Assembly (NCBI GenBank): GCA_027924585.1
Contig: BSBM01001067.1
Coordinates: forward strand, 5,788,501-5,852,500
Direction: 5' to 3'
From: Larix kaempferi
Lineage: Eukaryota > Streptophyta > Pinopsida > Pinales > Pinaceae
DNA: 64,000 bases
Below, piece by piece: positions 8,668-18,468 of this stretch. Both the position numbers and the translations under genes were made by a program. Position 1 is the first letter of the stretch, and each line of letters opens with the position of its first letter. A model generated the notes under the pieces. The model was given only the letters and a program-made list of their open reading frames with translations. It had not been told where the DNA came from and did no database searches.

Positions 8668-11600
8668 TTATGTCGACAGGGCGGAGTGGCCGTCGCAATA
8701 AAGCTTAAGCCGACTCCCGTTTATCATTGTAGGTAGTAGTTCTCCATTCAGCTTTGCAAGCTGTACTGCGCCTCCGTCTGTTATTTTTATTATCTGAAAA
8801 GGACCTAACCAATGCACACGAAACTTGCCTGGAAACTTGATGAATTTACTATCATAAAGGAGTACCAAGTCTCCTTCTTCAAAGTGCTTATGCTTAATGT
8901 GCCTGTCATGCCAAGCTTTCTGTCTTGCCTTCTGTACCTGTTGATGAAATCCGGCCAAAAGTCTGTCTTCTTCTAAGGAAAGCAGTTGCGAAAGTCTTTC
9001 ATTCATAGTGTCAGGATCTGCCATTTCTGTAATTTGCGCAATTCGGAGACTGGGAACAATGTATTCCATGGGCATAACTGCTTCTTGTCCATACACCAAG
9101 CTGAAAGGTGTGTGACCTGTTAATTTCTTGCAAGTGGTTCTGTAAGCCCATAATACAGCTGTGACTCTAAGGTCCCAATCATCTCTTTGTTGATTACAGA
9201 TTTTTGTCAGGGCATTCTCAAGAATCTTATTGAATGCTTCCACCGTACCATTAGCTTGAGGATGGTAGGGTGTACTCTTATGGTGATTAATTTGAAATTC
9301 TTCAGTAAGGGCCTCTATAGTCTCATTGAGGAAATGTGTACCTTGATCACTCATGAGGATCACTGGGCATCCAAACCTAGTGATAATGTTCTCGAAAATG
9401 AACTGCGCGGCAGTAGCGGCGTCGCAGTTCTTAACTGGCTTCGCCTCAGCCCATCTGGTGAGGTATTCAGTAGCTGTAATGATATATCTTGCGCCAGTTC
9501 TTTTTCCTGGTGGGTTAATAGGTCCTACAAAGTCAATAGCCCATTTATCAAAAGCACGCAGTGTGATCTGGGGTCTTAGTGGCATTTCATCTCTCCTTGA
9601 GGGTTTTCCTGTGCGCTGGCACACATCGCAACATTTACAGAATTCCTTAGTATCCTTGTGCAATGTCGGCCACCAAAGTCCTGCGGCTAATATCTTCTGC
9701 GCAGTCGGCTTTCCTGCGAAATGGCCTCCTGCGGTACCTGAATGCGCTTCTGCGATGATAGAGCTCTTTTCATGTGGTAAGATACATCTGCGCAAAATTT
9801 CGTCAGGGCCCAACTTATAAAGCTGGCCTGCTATCAAAGTGAAATCTGCGGCTCTAACAACAAGTTGCTTTTTCTGCTGGATTGTAAGCTCAGCCGGCGC
9901 TTGTCCGGTAGTGAGAAACTCAAGAATATCAGAATAATATTCGTCTGCTGCTTGGATATAAAACAACTGTGCGTCAGGCAGATTGTCCTCCAGACTCGTA
10001 GGTTCCTCTCCTGACTCTATTCTGGATAGGTGGTCAGGCCCTGCATTCAATCTGCCTGGCTTTACAATAACCTCAAAATCATACTCTTGAAAGAGCAGTA
10101 GCCATCTGCAAATTCTTCCTCCTAAAACTGGTTTATTGACCAAATATTTCAAAGCAGAATGATCAGTATACATTTTAAAGTGAGCTCCTAACAGGTAGTG
10201 TCTGAATTTCTGTAGGGCATACACCATAGCTAGTCCTTCCCGTTCTGTAGTAGTGTAATTCTTCTCAGCTGTAGATAGCTTTCTGCTGGAGTAAGCAATT
10301 GGGTGGTCAATACTTCCTTCTCCAGACTGTGTAAGCACGATTCCTAGTGCTATGGAAGAAGCATCAACATGAACATGAAAAGGTTTTCTCCAATCCGGGA
10401 AAACTAGAATAGGCGCTGTGATCATCTTTTCTTTAAGTGTGTCCAAGCTCTGTTGGCATTCTTCTGTCCATTGGAACTTCGAATCCTTCTTCAGCAATCT
10501 TTCCATAGGCGCTGTGATCCTTGCGTATCCTTTGATGAATTTTCTGTAGTATCCTGTATGTCCCAATGTAGTGCGCAATTGCTTAACTGAGTTGGGCGCA
10601 GGTAAATTAGCAATGATGGCAACCTTCGCAGGATCCATCAGGAGTCCTTGTCTGCATACAATATGTCCCAACAAAATACCAAAGGGCGCACAAAATATAC
10701 ATTTTTTCAAGTTAAGGGAAATCTGATGCTGTCTACATTTTTCTAGCATCATGCGCAGATTCGCAGTATGGTTCTTTAGTAAACCAAATACAGTCCAGTC
10801 ATCAAAATAGACTTCTAAAAACTTGTGGATAAATTCTTTAAAAACAGCAACAACAACTCTAGAGAAGATAGCAGGTGCGTTTTTAAGACCAAAGGGCATT
10901 ACCGTATACTGGAATGAGCCCCATTCAGTTGCAAAAGTAGTCTTGTGGCGGTCATCCGGATGGATTCTGATCTGATGATATCCCGAGAATCCATCAGTGA
11001 AGGAGTAAGCCTCTTGTCCTCCAACATTATCAAGTACTTCATCTGTGAAAGGAGTGGGAAATGGATCGTGCGCTGATGCATCATTGAGTTTGCGCAAGTC
11101 GACACAAATTCGTATTTCACCTTTCGTTTTCTTTTCTTGGACCACCATAGGACTAATCCAATCGCTTTCCTCTACTGGCTCAATAATACCTGCTGCAAGT
11201 ATCTTATCAATTTCTTCTTTGACTTTTTCTTTGTAGCGCGGGTTCAACCTGTATGGGCGCTGCTTTACTGGCTTGGCATCTGGTTTCAGAGGTATGCGCA
11301 TCACTCCTAAGTCTCCTAGGATGCCTTTCATTTCTGTGAACTTGGTAGGAAAGATATCCTGGTAGTCACGTAATAAATCTGAAACATGCGCAACAGTTTC
11401 ATCATCCCAATAATCTCCTATAGAAGCAAACTTTGGGTCAGCTTCTGTGCCAATGTTAACTTTCTTGAGCTTGACGTGTTCTGTGATGGCAGGAATATCA
11501 AGCTTAGGACCTTCAATATTACGCGTCCCTTCTGATTCTGGGATATTGATGTTGCGAGGATCGTCCTCCTCATCTTCAGCGGTGAAGTTATAGCATTCCA

Positions 11601-14600
11601 GGGCATGTTCTATCTGGACAGCCCAATCTGGTTGGGAATATTCTGTTACTAGACCTGGTTCAAATACCTTCTTTTTAATACACTTCAGAGCCTGATCAAT
11701 ACTTGGATGCTCTGACTCAAAGCTGAATGTAAGTTGAAAACTTTCTATCATAAGAGCCCAAGTAAGAGTGCCTCTGCGCAATTCTGTTTCAGTATACCAA
11801 TTCCTTGGAATTGTATCCAATGTGTGGATGAATTGGTGAACCCATTCATCTTCCGGAATATCTGACCATTGCTGAATACATGCTTCAATGTGTGACCTGG
11901 GGTCACTCTGTCCTTCATATTTGCGTAGCGCTTTGGCTGTGGTGTCCTGAAATCTGCGCAGTATCAATCTGCGACAGTCTTTCCATGTATGAATATTCTC
12001 CTTGTGCGCAATCCACCATCTTGCGGGTGTAGCGCGCAATGCTATATCTAGTGCCTGTATGCGCTGCGGTTCTGGAAGCTTTTGTTCATATTCCTGTATG
12101 AATTTAGTTACTTCAGTTAAGCCATCAAAAGTTGGAGTATCAATTAATTCTGTGCCAATCCATCGAATGGATTTAGTCATCATGGCGCAACGTCTTGCAG
12201 AAACCTCATGTAGACGATTCTGCCAGTTTTCCAATCCTGCATCTGAATCTGATGTGCACGAGCTATCACATCGCCAGCTGATATGGCCGTCTACTGTGGG
12301 GTTGACATAGTCACTGTGGTTAGTGGTCATCTGGTACAAGCTTTCCATGTGGCGCGCTTCCTCTTCTACGCGAATGGGTTCTATATATCTTGGTCCTTGA
12401 ATAGGATCAAGAGGTGCGATGACCCTGATCTGGTCATCCTCAAAGGTCATCTGTCTTTTCTTCAAGTTAATGACAGCCAAATTATCGAATGCCCAGTCTA
12501 TTCCTAACAGCGCTGGGTATGGTCTACTATCATCCATAATTTTGATTACTTCAAAATCTGCAGAGCTTCTTACTCCTTCAATATCAATAGGTACATTGGG
12601 TAATCTGCCCAATGGAGAGACTCGTTGCTGATTTGCGAGTCTTAGCTGGATAGGGGATCTTGTAAGCTGAGGGCTTCCCATCTGTTCCCATGTCTGCATA
12701 GTGAGAACATTGGCTTCTGAGCCCAAATCTAACATGACTTCGTCCATTTCAAATGCTCCAATCTGCGCTGTAAGCCTCATCTCTTTTCCAGTTCTAATGT
12801 GACTCCTAATCTGGTGAATAGCACGCTGCGGTGTGTTCGTCGAAGCAGAGTGTTGGCACCGATCCAACAGGTGTTGAAGTTCTAGAGTTGCTTTTTCATT
12901 GCGCAACAATTTTAAACATTGTCGCAGGAATACATGGACACTGCCTAGTGCATGCTTCTCATCATCATCATCATCATCAGCCCTTCCAGCTGTAGTGGCC
13001 TGTTCTTGCACCAGGTTGTCTTGTTTTAGCGCTTGCGATCTAATATTGTTCTGCGGAATTGCGGCAGAACTTGAAGCTCTCGGATCTGAGAAATACTCTT
13101 GAGCTTGCTTAAATGCTTCTTTTTGCTTCTGCAGGTTAAGTGGGGCTGGTTTAATGTTAGCGCGGCGCACCCATTGCGTCGCTTGCTTTCCCGTTCCCAT
13201 CTCTTGCGCACCGGTGGTTGCTCTACTGCGTGTCACTATATTAACTGTAGGGTCCGGTTCTCTTTTTTCTGCTCCAATCAGCTGAATATTCTGATTTACA
13301 TGTGGTGTCTTTGCTTGCATCTTAGCCTGTAACTGAGGGCATTCTTCAATGATATGGTCAGAAGATTTACAATACCTGCAGAGGGTTGTAGGATTTTGGC
13401 AATCCCTAGCAAAATGACCTTGTTCTCCGCAATTATAACAAGTGATCTGTCCTCTTCCGCGACCAAAGTTTGTTGTGCGTCCACGTCCTCTGTAATTTGC
13501 TGCTCGGGCGTCCCGAGTTTGGTCATAAGGTGGACCTGCTGTGGGTCCTTGTGTCTCTGCTTGTACCCGATAGACATCATGCTTTCTTTCTATCATAAGA
13601 TCATATGCTCTACAATTGTTCTCATCATGACCTACTGATTTACAGAAATTACAATATAGATTCTTTGGAGTTTGTACATATTTCTGAAGTAAGTGGCATT
13701 CTTGTGGTCTATGACCTCTAGTTCTACAGATTTCACACCAAGGCCCTTTTGCCTGTGGTAAAGGGTTAGGTGTTCCAGTTGCAATATAGTCTATGAAAAC
13801 AGGACAATGGTCCTTTGAATGACCTTGGGCTTTACATTTTGTACACCAAATTTCTTCCTTGATCTCCTTGCCTTTCTTAATATCATGCACTTGCAAGGTT
13901 AAGTTTGCTAATTGGTTCTGTAAATGCGCAACATCGTTGCTTGTCCCTGCAATTGGTGAAGCTTCTAGTTTCATAGCCATCTCTAGAGCTTGTTCCTGAG
14001 TATTGAGATTCTGTTGCATAAGGGGAAGTCTAATGTGTGGAAGCAGTGCAGTAATAAACCATTCTTTATGTTGCTGTGGTGCAAACTCGAAGCTTACTTG
14101 ATCTATCAAGGCTTTGAACTTCTGGTCAAAGTCCCATACTGATTCTGTAGGTAACTGTTTGATGTCTTTGAGCTCTGTTATACACTGTGATTCTGATTTA
14201 GGTTTCTTGAATTCTCTAATCATGGCATTTCTTACCTCAGCAAGCATCCTATTCTGTGCTGCTGAGTATTTCATGAACCAAGTCAAGGCTCTTTCTCTTA
14301 GTGTGGTTGCTAACTGAACCAGTTTAACAGCATCGTCATTAATTTGCTTAATTGTCCAAATGGCTTCACATAAGAACCAGTGCTGCTCAGGGTCCTCTAT
14401 CCCTGTTCCTCTAAAAGTTGGTAGCTTCATGTCATCACCCATCCTTCTTGCACGGGTTTGAGGTGGAGGTACTGTAGCAGTGCCTCTGGGATGGTTAAAC
14501 AAAGGTGGTACAGAGGTACTAGAAGTACCGTGTGGGCTACTAGAAGGTGTTACTGTAGGATTATACTGAGCTCCGTCTGGTTTTTGCGGTGTAAAGGGGT

Positions 14601-14766
14601 AATAAGGGATATGAGCACTCCCTTGTCTTTCTATATGGCTTGCTCTAGGGACTTGGCTATTGTCTGGGCTAGACTCAAAAGAATATTGGTCAAGGCCTAC
14701 TTTATATCGTTTTCCACTACGAGTGCAACCAATAACTTCAGGATCACTATCAGAATCTACGGACAT
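8668..14766 (-). CDS. gag-pol: Gag-Pol polyprotein, 2032 aa, intact
   Basis: This is one uninterrupted ORF. A retrotransposon Gag domain is at about residues 110-270. Five CCHC zinc knuckles follow at about 307, 343, 371, 443 and 462 (for example [14 protein letters not shown]). The aspartic protease has DLGS at about 679 in place of the common DSG or DTG; DLG-type sites occur in other plant Gypsy elements. A second Gag-like region lies at about 873-1040. Reverse transcriptase starts near 1166 and has YFDD at about 1319. RNase H follows, then integrase with the His/Cys zinc site ([14 protein letters not shown] at about 1680-1715) and a DD35E triad: Asp in WAIDFVG, Asp in SDQGTHF, Glu in GTVEAFN, with exactly 35 residues between the last two. 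The C-terminus ends with a basic GSRLKLY motif and has no chromodomain. All catalytic residues checked are present. Confidence 0.93.
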   Translation of the reverse strand: MSVDSDSDPEVIGCTRSGKRYKVGLDQYSFESSPDNSQVPRASHIERQGSAHIPYYPFTPQKPDGAQYNPTVTPSSSPHGTSSTSVPPLFNHPRGTATVPPPQTRARRMGDDMKLPTFRGTGIEDPEQHWFLCEAIWTIKQINDDAVKLVQLATTLRERALTWFMKYSAAQNRMLAEVRNAMIREFKKPKSESQCITELKDIKQLPTESVWDFDQKFKALIDQVSFEFAPQQHKEWFITALLPHIRLPLMQQNLNTQEQALEMAMKLEASPIAGTSNDVAHLQNQLANLTLQVHDIKKGKEIKEEIWCTKCKAQGHSKDHCPVFIDYIATGTPNPLPQAKGPWCEICRTRGHRPQECHLLQKYVQTPKNLYCNFCKSVGHDENNCRAYDLMIERKHDVYRVQAETQGPTAGPPYDQTRDARAANYRGRGRTTNFGRGRGQITCYNCGEQGHFARDCQNPTTLCRYCKSSDHIIEECPQLQAKMQAKTPHVNQNIQLIGAEKREPDPTVNIVTRSRATTGAQEMGTGKQATQWVRRANIKPAPLNLQKQKEAFKQAQEYFSDPRASSSAAIPQNNIRSQALKQDNLVQEQATTAGRADDDDDDEKHALGSVHVFLRQCLKLLRNEKATLELQHLLDRCQHSASTNTPQRAIHQIRSHIRTGKEMRLTAQIGAFEMDEVMLDLGSEANVLTMQTWEQMGSPQLTRSPIQLRLANQQRVSPLGRLPNVPIDIEGVRSSADFEVIKIMDDSRPYPALLGIDWAFDNLAVINLKKRQMTFEDDQIRVIAPLDPIQGPRYIEPIRVEEEARHMESLYQMTTNHSDYVNPTVDGHISWRCDSSCTSDSDAGLENWQNRLHEVSARRCAMMTKSIRWIGTELIDTPTFDGLTEVTKFIQEYEQKLPEPQRIQALDIALRATPARWWIAHKENIHTWKDCRRLILRRFQDTTAKALRKYEGQSDPRSHIEACIQQWSDIPEDEWVHQFIHTLDTIPRNWYTETELRRGTLTWALMIESFQLTFSFESEHPSIDQALKCIKKKVFEPGLVTEYSQPDWAVQIEHALECYNFTAEDEEDDPRNINIPESEGTRNIEGPKLDIPAITEHVKLKKVNIGTEADPKFASIGDYWDDETVAHVSDLLRDYQDIFPTKFTEMKGILGDLGVMRIPLKPDAKPVKQRPYRLNPRYKEKVKEEIDKILAAGIIEPVEESDWISPMVVQEKKTKGEIRICVDLRKLNDASAHDPFPTPFTDEVLDNVGGQEAYSFTDGFSGYHQIRIHPDDRHKTTFATEWGSFQYTVMPFGLKNAPAIFSRVVVAVFKEFIHKFLEVYFDDWTVFGLLKNHTANLRMMLEKCRQHQISLNLKKCIFCAPFGILLGHIVCRQGLLMDPAKVAIIANLPAPNSVKQLRTTLGHTGYYRKFIKGYARITAPMERLLKKDSKFQWTEECQQSLDTLKEKMITAPILVFPDWRKPFHVHVDASSIALGIVLTQSGEGSIDHPIAYSSRKLSTAEKNYTTTEREGLAMVYALQKFRHYLLGAHFKMYTDHSALKYLVNKPVLGGRICRWLLLFQEYDFEVIVKPGRLNAGPDHLSRIESGEEPTSLEDNLPDAQLFYIQAADEYYSDILEFLTTGQAPAELTIQQKKQLVVRAADFTLIAGQLYKLGPDEILRRCILPHEKSSIIAEAHSGTAGGHFAGKPTAQKILAAGLWWPTLHKDTKEFCKCCDVCQRTGKPSRRDEMPLRPQITLRAFDKWAIDFVGPINPPGKRTGARYIITATEYLTRWAEAKPVKNCDAATAAQFIFENIITRFGCPVILMSDQGTHFLNETIEALTEEFQINHHKSTPYHPQANGTVEAFNKILENALTKICNQQRDDWDLRVTAVLWAYRTTCKKLTGHTPFSLVYGQEAVMPMEYIVPSLRIAQITEMADPDTMNERLSQLLSLEEDRLLAGFHQQVQKARQKAWHDRHIKHKHFEEGDLVLLYDSKFIKFPGKFRVHWLGPFQIIKITDGGAVQLAKLNGELLPTMINGSRLKLYCDGHSALST

Positions 14767-14778
14767 TACTTGTCTATG

Positions 14779-15264
14779 CTATTCATCAGAAGCAATACAT
14801 AGCTTTCCTTTTTCATACAGAAGCATTTTAATCCATAAGTTCAGAGAATTTAAGAACTTACCTCTGTGCACTTGGAAGAAACTCCTCTCAGCTTCACTGA
14901 AACTCTTTCTTGTATCGACTGCAAATTCGGTAATGAAACCTTCCAGTAGACTATTCAACCAAAAGTCTACTGCGCGGGAAACAGAATTGTCGATCCGCGT
15001 CACAATATTGACTAGCTCAGGCGTCCATGTGACGGGTCGATCAACATGCAGCGTAGGTCTAGAATCTGCTAACTTGGCTATCCAAGCGTGTAACTCCAAT
15101 GCAAACGTAACAAAGAAAATTTCGTAAAGGTCAGCATAAATATACTTCTGTAACCAATCTTCTATTTGAAGCGTAGGGCTTCTATTTTCTTGTTCAACAA
15201 ACTCTTTAGCCTTTAAATCAAACCAATCTCCAATTTCTTTAGCTGTAGGATGCCAGTAACACAT
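14779..15264 (-). CDS. 161-aa ORF upstream of and in frame with Gag
   Basis: The ORF begins in the last, degenerate unit of the primer-site repeat array and ends with TAG. After that stop come four codons and then the Gag ATG at 14766, in the same frame. The protein has a balanced, protein-like composition with many Trp, Phe and Leu residues (DWFDLKAKEFVEQ, ADLYEIFFVTFALELHAW, RAVDFWLNSLLEG), consistent with a compact helical domain. I do not recognise it. It could be a separate leader protein like the extra ORF upstream of gag in Ogre elements, a matrix-like N-terminal part of Gag reached by stop readthrough, or an N-terminus cut off by a recent amber mutation. Confidence 0.6.
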   Translation of the reverse strand: MCYWHPTAKEIGDWFDLKAKEFVEQENRSPTLQIEDWLQKYIYADLYEIFFVTFALELHAWIAKLADSRPTLHVDRPVTWTPELVNIVTRIDNSVSRAVDFWLNSLLEGFITEFAVDTRKSFSEAERSFFQVHRGKFLNSLNLWIKMLLYEKGKLCIASDE

Positions 15265-15708
15265 TTGTTAACTGAGCAAGTCTCAGTGTAACAGAACCTT
15301 ATGTTGTCTTCAGCAACAATCTGAGATGTCGCGTAACTAGTAAGTCTTACAGCAACAAGTCGCAAGGCAAAGGAATCATTTGTTGGCTCAATCAACAGGG
15401 TTCAAAGCCATGGAAGTAATGTGATCAAAAAGTCATAAGACAACAGAACCATTTGTTGGTCACTAGGCAACGGAACCATTTGTTTCGCTGCTTCCTTTCT
15501 CTAGGTTGCGCGTCAATCTCGCACGTCACTGAAATAAGAGGTCTCCCTCACGCGGCAACGGAACCATTTGTTGACTCCTCAATCTCGCGCGTCGCCAAAA
15601 TAACAAGTCTCATTCGCGCGGCAACGGAACCATTTGTTGACTCCTCAATCTCGCGCGTCGCCAAAATAACAAGTCTCATTCGCGCGGCAACGGAACCATT
15701 TGTTGACT
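15256..15708 (-). repeat. Array of LTR-end/primer-binding-site units in the leader
   Basis: In element orientation the LTR end plus primer site, CAACA-AA-TGGTTCCGTTGCC, is followed by further copies of itself. The near-perfect copies on plus coordinates are 15686-15708 (the real junction), 15620-15642 and 15554-15576, exactly 66 bp apart, and each carries the last LTR bases AGTCAACA. Weaker copies follow at 15466-15484, 15441-15459, 15366-15386, about 15290-15312 and about 15256-15275. Each strong copy contains an ATG opening a very short ORF. Divergence increases with distance from the LTR, suggesting repeated addition at the LTR side. Confidence 0.85.
15685..15698 (-). other. Primer binding site, possibly tRNA-Asp
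   Basis: Two bases after the 5' LTR end the minus strand reads TGGTTCCGTTGCCG. This matches the complement of a plant tRNA-Asp 3' end, as I remember it, except at two positions just after TGG. It does not fit initiator tRNA-Met. The tRNA assignment is tentative, but the position and the opening TGG fit a primer binding site. Confidence 0.6.
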
Positions 15709-17150
15709 GCTTTTCTGGGCAGACCCGGGTTTTAATGAAGCGCAGCAACAAAACCCCTTGGCGCACTGGCCCTCTCGGCAACGAGCTGCACGGCAGCTCG
15801 AGGTCTCACCCGAAGTGGCTATGGGGGGTTAAGGAATCAGGTTTCCTTAACCTGGGTGACGCGGAGATAGCTCTTCCTTGAATGGTTCCTGCGAAATCGG
15901 CGGTCGGACCTTCCCGTAGGCCGCTCGGCGCAGCTGCGTGGATTCCTTCCTTCTTGCAGGTCTACTGCGCGGTTTCTCCTCCCTAGCGCAGAAGGCAACT
16001 ATTCCTGGCGTTGACGCGCTAAATACTTCCTTGCCCTTCGCATCCGGCGCAGTAACGTATTCCTAGCTCGCTGCAGCGACAGCGCGTTACTACTTCTTTA
16101 GTACTTAAGACACTTATAGCTATCAAGGGATCTTTCCAACTCGCTCAAACAGTCATAAAGATAAGACAGAAGTCTTGCATACACAAATAATGAACTCTAA
16201 ATGGTTATCATTCACGCAAACATTATAACAAGAGGATATAAGTGAAGCTCATCTCCTCGAGGAAAACCACGTCCACGGGAGTGTTATATTAACCAGAAAA
16301 TGATAGAGTTATACAATATGCTGCGCACACAGCTGCAGCCTTAGATCTTACAGGAAACTCCACGCACACAGCTGGGAGCCCTTCTCTCAACTTGTCTCCT
16401 CTCTATGGAGATTACAAAGGCACAGACGTCGACTCAGACTGTCTGGCAACTCAGGGATTAGCTCCTCGGCTATCCGATTTCCTCTCTAGTTCTACGCACC
16501 GGGTAGAAAATACAGTGAAGGATAATCAACACATGATCTATCCTTTAGACTGGCTCTCTAACAGTCTAACATCTAGCTCTCTAATTCTCCAAAAGGAAAG
16601 AACTGAAGGAACCTCTACCCATTACAATGATTCATATATATAGGTGGCCATGACGGTCACACCTTTACAAAACTGTGGGCCTTTCCCAACAGTGATTCCC
16701 AAAAACCCTAACCACGCACATGGCTAGGTGTACTGTAGGTGCCGCTTGCAGTCACGTCGCCGCTTCCTGCAGGCTCCGTGAATTCTGGCGCAGATTGTGG
16801 GTATGGGCGATCGTCCTTCGCCTTCAATGCTCTGGTCCGTTGCTCCTCCTTGATCCGAGCAACCATAACTTCTGTACTAAGCCTTTAAATGAGGGTAGCT
16901 GAGCCCTCTACTCCATCGCCTTATTTATTATGGTAGCTGAGCCACCTTCATTCTTCGATGACGTGCGCGCGAGCTCCGCAATTTCCGGTCCGTGATCTGC
17001 GCTGAGATCATCCATCTGGCACCGTACTGCGCACCGTCTCCTTCTTACCCAAAACTTAGTGCTTGTCCCAAAACTAGCACTTTCCTTCCATACTCGTGCT
17101 TTTTCCCAAAATTCGCAGCTTTTACTATAGCTGCGACCTTGGCCCCAACA
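15701..17150 (-). repeat. 5' LTR of the large Gypsy element
   Basis: This 1450-bp partner of 3723-5172 carries the same TGTTG/CAACA ends. It is flanked on the right by the target duplication GTGTA. It holds a TATA-like box at 16632-16644. Confidence 0.95.
16632..16644 (-). promoter_or_regulatory. TATA-like box of the 5' LTR promoter
   Basis: CCTATATATATGA on the minus strand is at the same offset as in the other LTR copies. Transcription from here would run leftward through the primer-site array and gag-pol. Confidence 0.5.
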
Positions 17151-17155
17151 GTGTA

Positions 17156-18468
17156 ACATGGGTTAGGACACTCTAATGAGGTGATTTGGTGCATCATATT
17201 AGACAAGTGCACCCTCCTTGGAGAGTCAACTTTCCATGCATGAGTGGCTAGGGTTAAATAGCCCTAGAATTACCTCAAGAGGTAGTTGAATCAGTTATTC
17301 ATGTGAAACTAAAGTCTAATTAACCTAAATTAGCCAATTAGGAAGTTAACTTAACTAAAATTGCCATCTATGGCGTATTACTCAGTTAAATGAGCCTTAA
17401 TTTTTTAAACCTAAGAGCACAAAATCCAAGAAAAGGGAGGAAAATAATGCAAGAATTCCTTTAATCCCTAAACAAACAAGTAATAAGAAGAGGTGCACCC
17501 TTACTGAATGTTGGGGGAACATTTATCCCTAAAATCTAGTGATTTGGCTACGAGGAGGGGACACATCCCTAAATTCTAGGAAGTGTTCTCAAATCCCTAA
17601 AAACTAGGATTTGACTAGGGAGAGCACTTTTGACCCTAGAGATAGGATATTAACTCCTGTATGAGTGCATTTGACCCCTGGAGTTGTGGAACATAGCCTT
17701 GAAGGTGTGTATGTACACCAACATAGTACATTATGAAGTTTATAAAATAAGCCATCCAATTGGGAATATCTAGAAACATGAATGTAGTGATAAAGTATTT
17801 AGGTGCTATACATAATCATTTAAGGAGGTGAGAAATGATATTTAATCCTAATTCCATTGATGAAGTGCCTTATGTGTAAGCATAATGCTTAGAGATGGAA
17901 AAGAAGAAGGGGAAACCAAGTGGTTCAAATTATACAAACTAGTAGCAATCTTCGAAGTAGGGAAATAATAAGTGGAAAATGAAATAAATAAGATTTGTGC
18001 CACTATCCATATTAAGTGAAAGTATCCATACTATCACCGTGACCAATATATTGGAAGATACATCCTTATTTGAATTATAAGGAACCATAATAAGGAGTAG
18101 CTCGAGAAAAAGAACATACTAAGCACATATTCATGGAATCAAATAGAGAGTATCTAATATGCATATGGAAATATTTCCTAATGATTACCATGTAAAGGGA
18201 GTTGGACATGAGAAGCCTCCCTCATAGTTTAGAGAAGGATATGAACCAACTCTTATCAAGATACGAGTCAAGAAAAAATTTAATGTATATTCTCTTATTG
18301 ACTTTCGTTCATAATCCAACCTCATAGAATATGACTTGGTAATAATTCTTGCAAGACTGTAATTCAATGGCCATCCTCATCCACAACCATCAAAATGGTT
18401 GAATAAGGATGTCTAGTTGTTAGCTACCGATACTATAAGATCAAATTCACCATTAAAGTATATTTTTT
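17156..18468. other. No gene seen; AT-rich flank
   Basis: The first part should be the remainder of the Copia LTR split by the Gypsy insertion. The rest has several short CCCTAAAA-type repeats around 17525-17640 and no open coding frame that I recognise. Confidence 0.4.

Larger units (their letters stand above)
3723..17150 (-). mobile_element. Complete Ty3/Gypsy LTR retrotransposon (Athila/Tat-like), 13.4 kb
   Basis: Two 1450-bp LTRs (3723-5172 and 15701-17150) flank this minus-strand element. Both begin TGTTG and end CAACA on either strand. The five bases outside are GTGTA on both sides (3718-3722 and 17151-17155), a perfect target duplication. By eye the LTRs differ at about ten positions, so insertion is fairly recent. 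Order in element orientation: 5' LTR, repeated primer-site leader, 161-aa ORF, 2032-aa Gag-Pol with no stop, gap with a T-tract, 885-aa extra ORF, 3' LTR. Integrase lies after RNase H, there is no chromodomain, and Gag-Pol is one ORF. This fits the non-chromoviral plant Gypsy branch (Athila/Tat). The coding regions appear intact, so the element may be autonomous. Confidence 0.95.

Noticed and set aside
8668-14766. Envelope glycoprotein encoded by the large Gypsy
   Set aside because: Neither Gag-Pol nor the extra ORF shows a signal peptide plus transmembrane helix.
15256-15708. Direct repeats resembling a CRISPR array
   Set aside because: The units are contiguous and include the LTR end and primer site. 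The context is a plant retrotransposon.
15548-15781. 77-aa minus-strand ORF with internal repeats
   Set aside because: It is simply the 66-bp primer-site repeat read in one frame (66 is divisible by 3), so the repeat stays open by chance.
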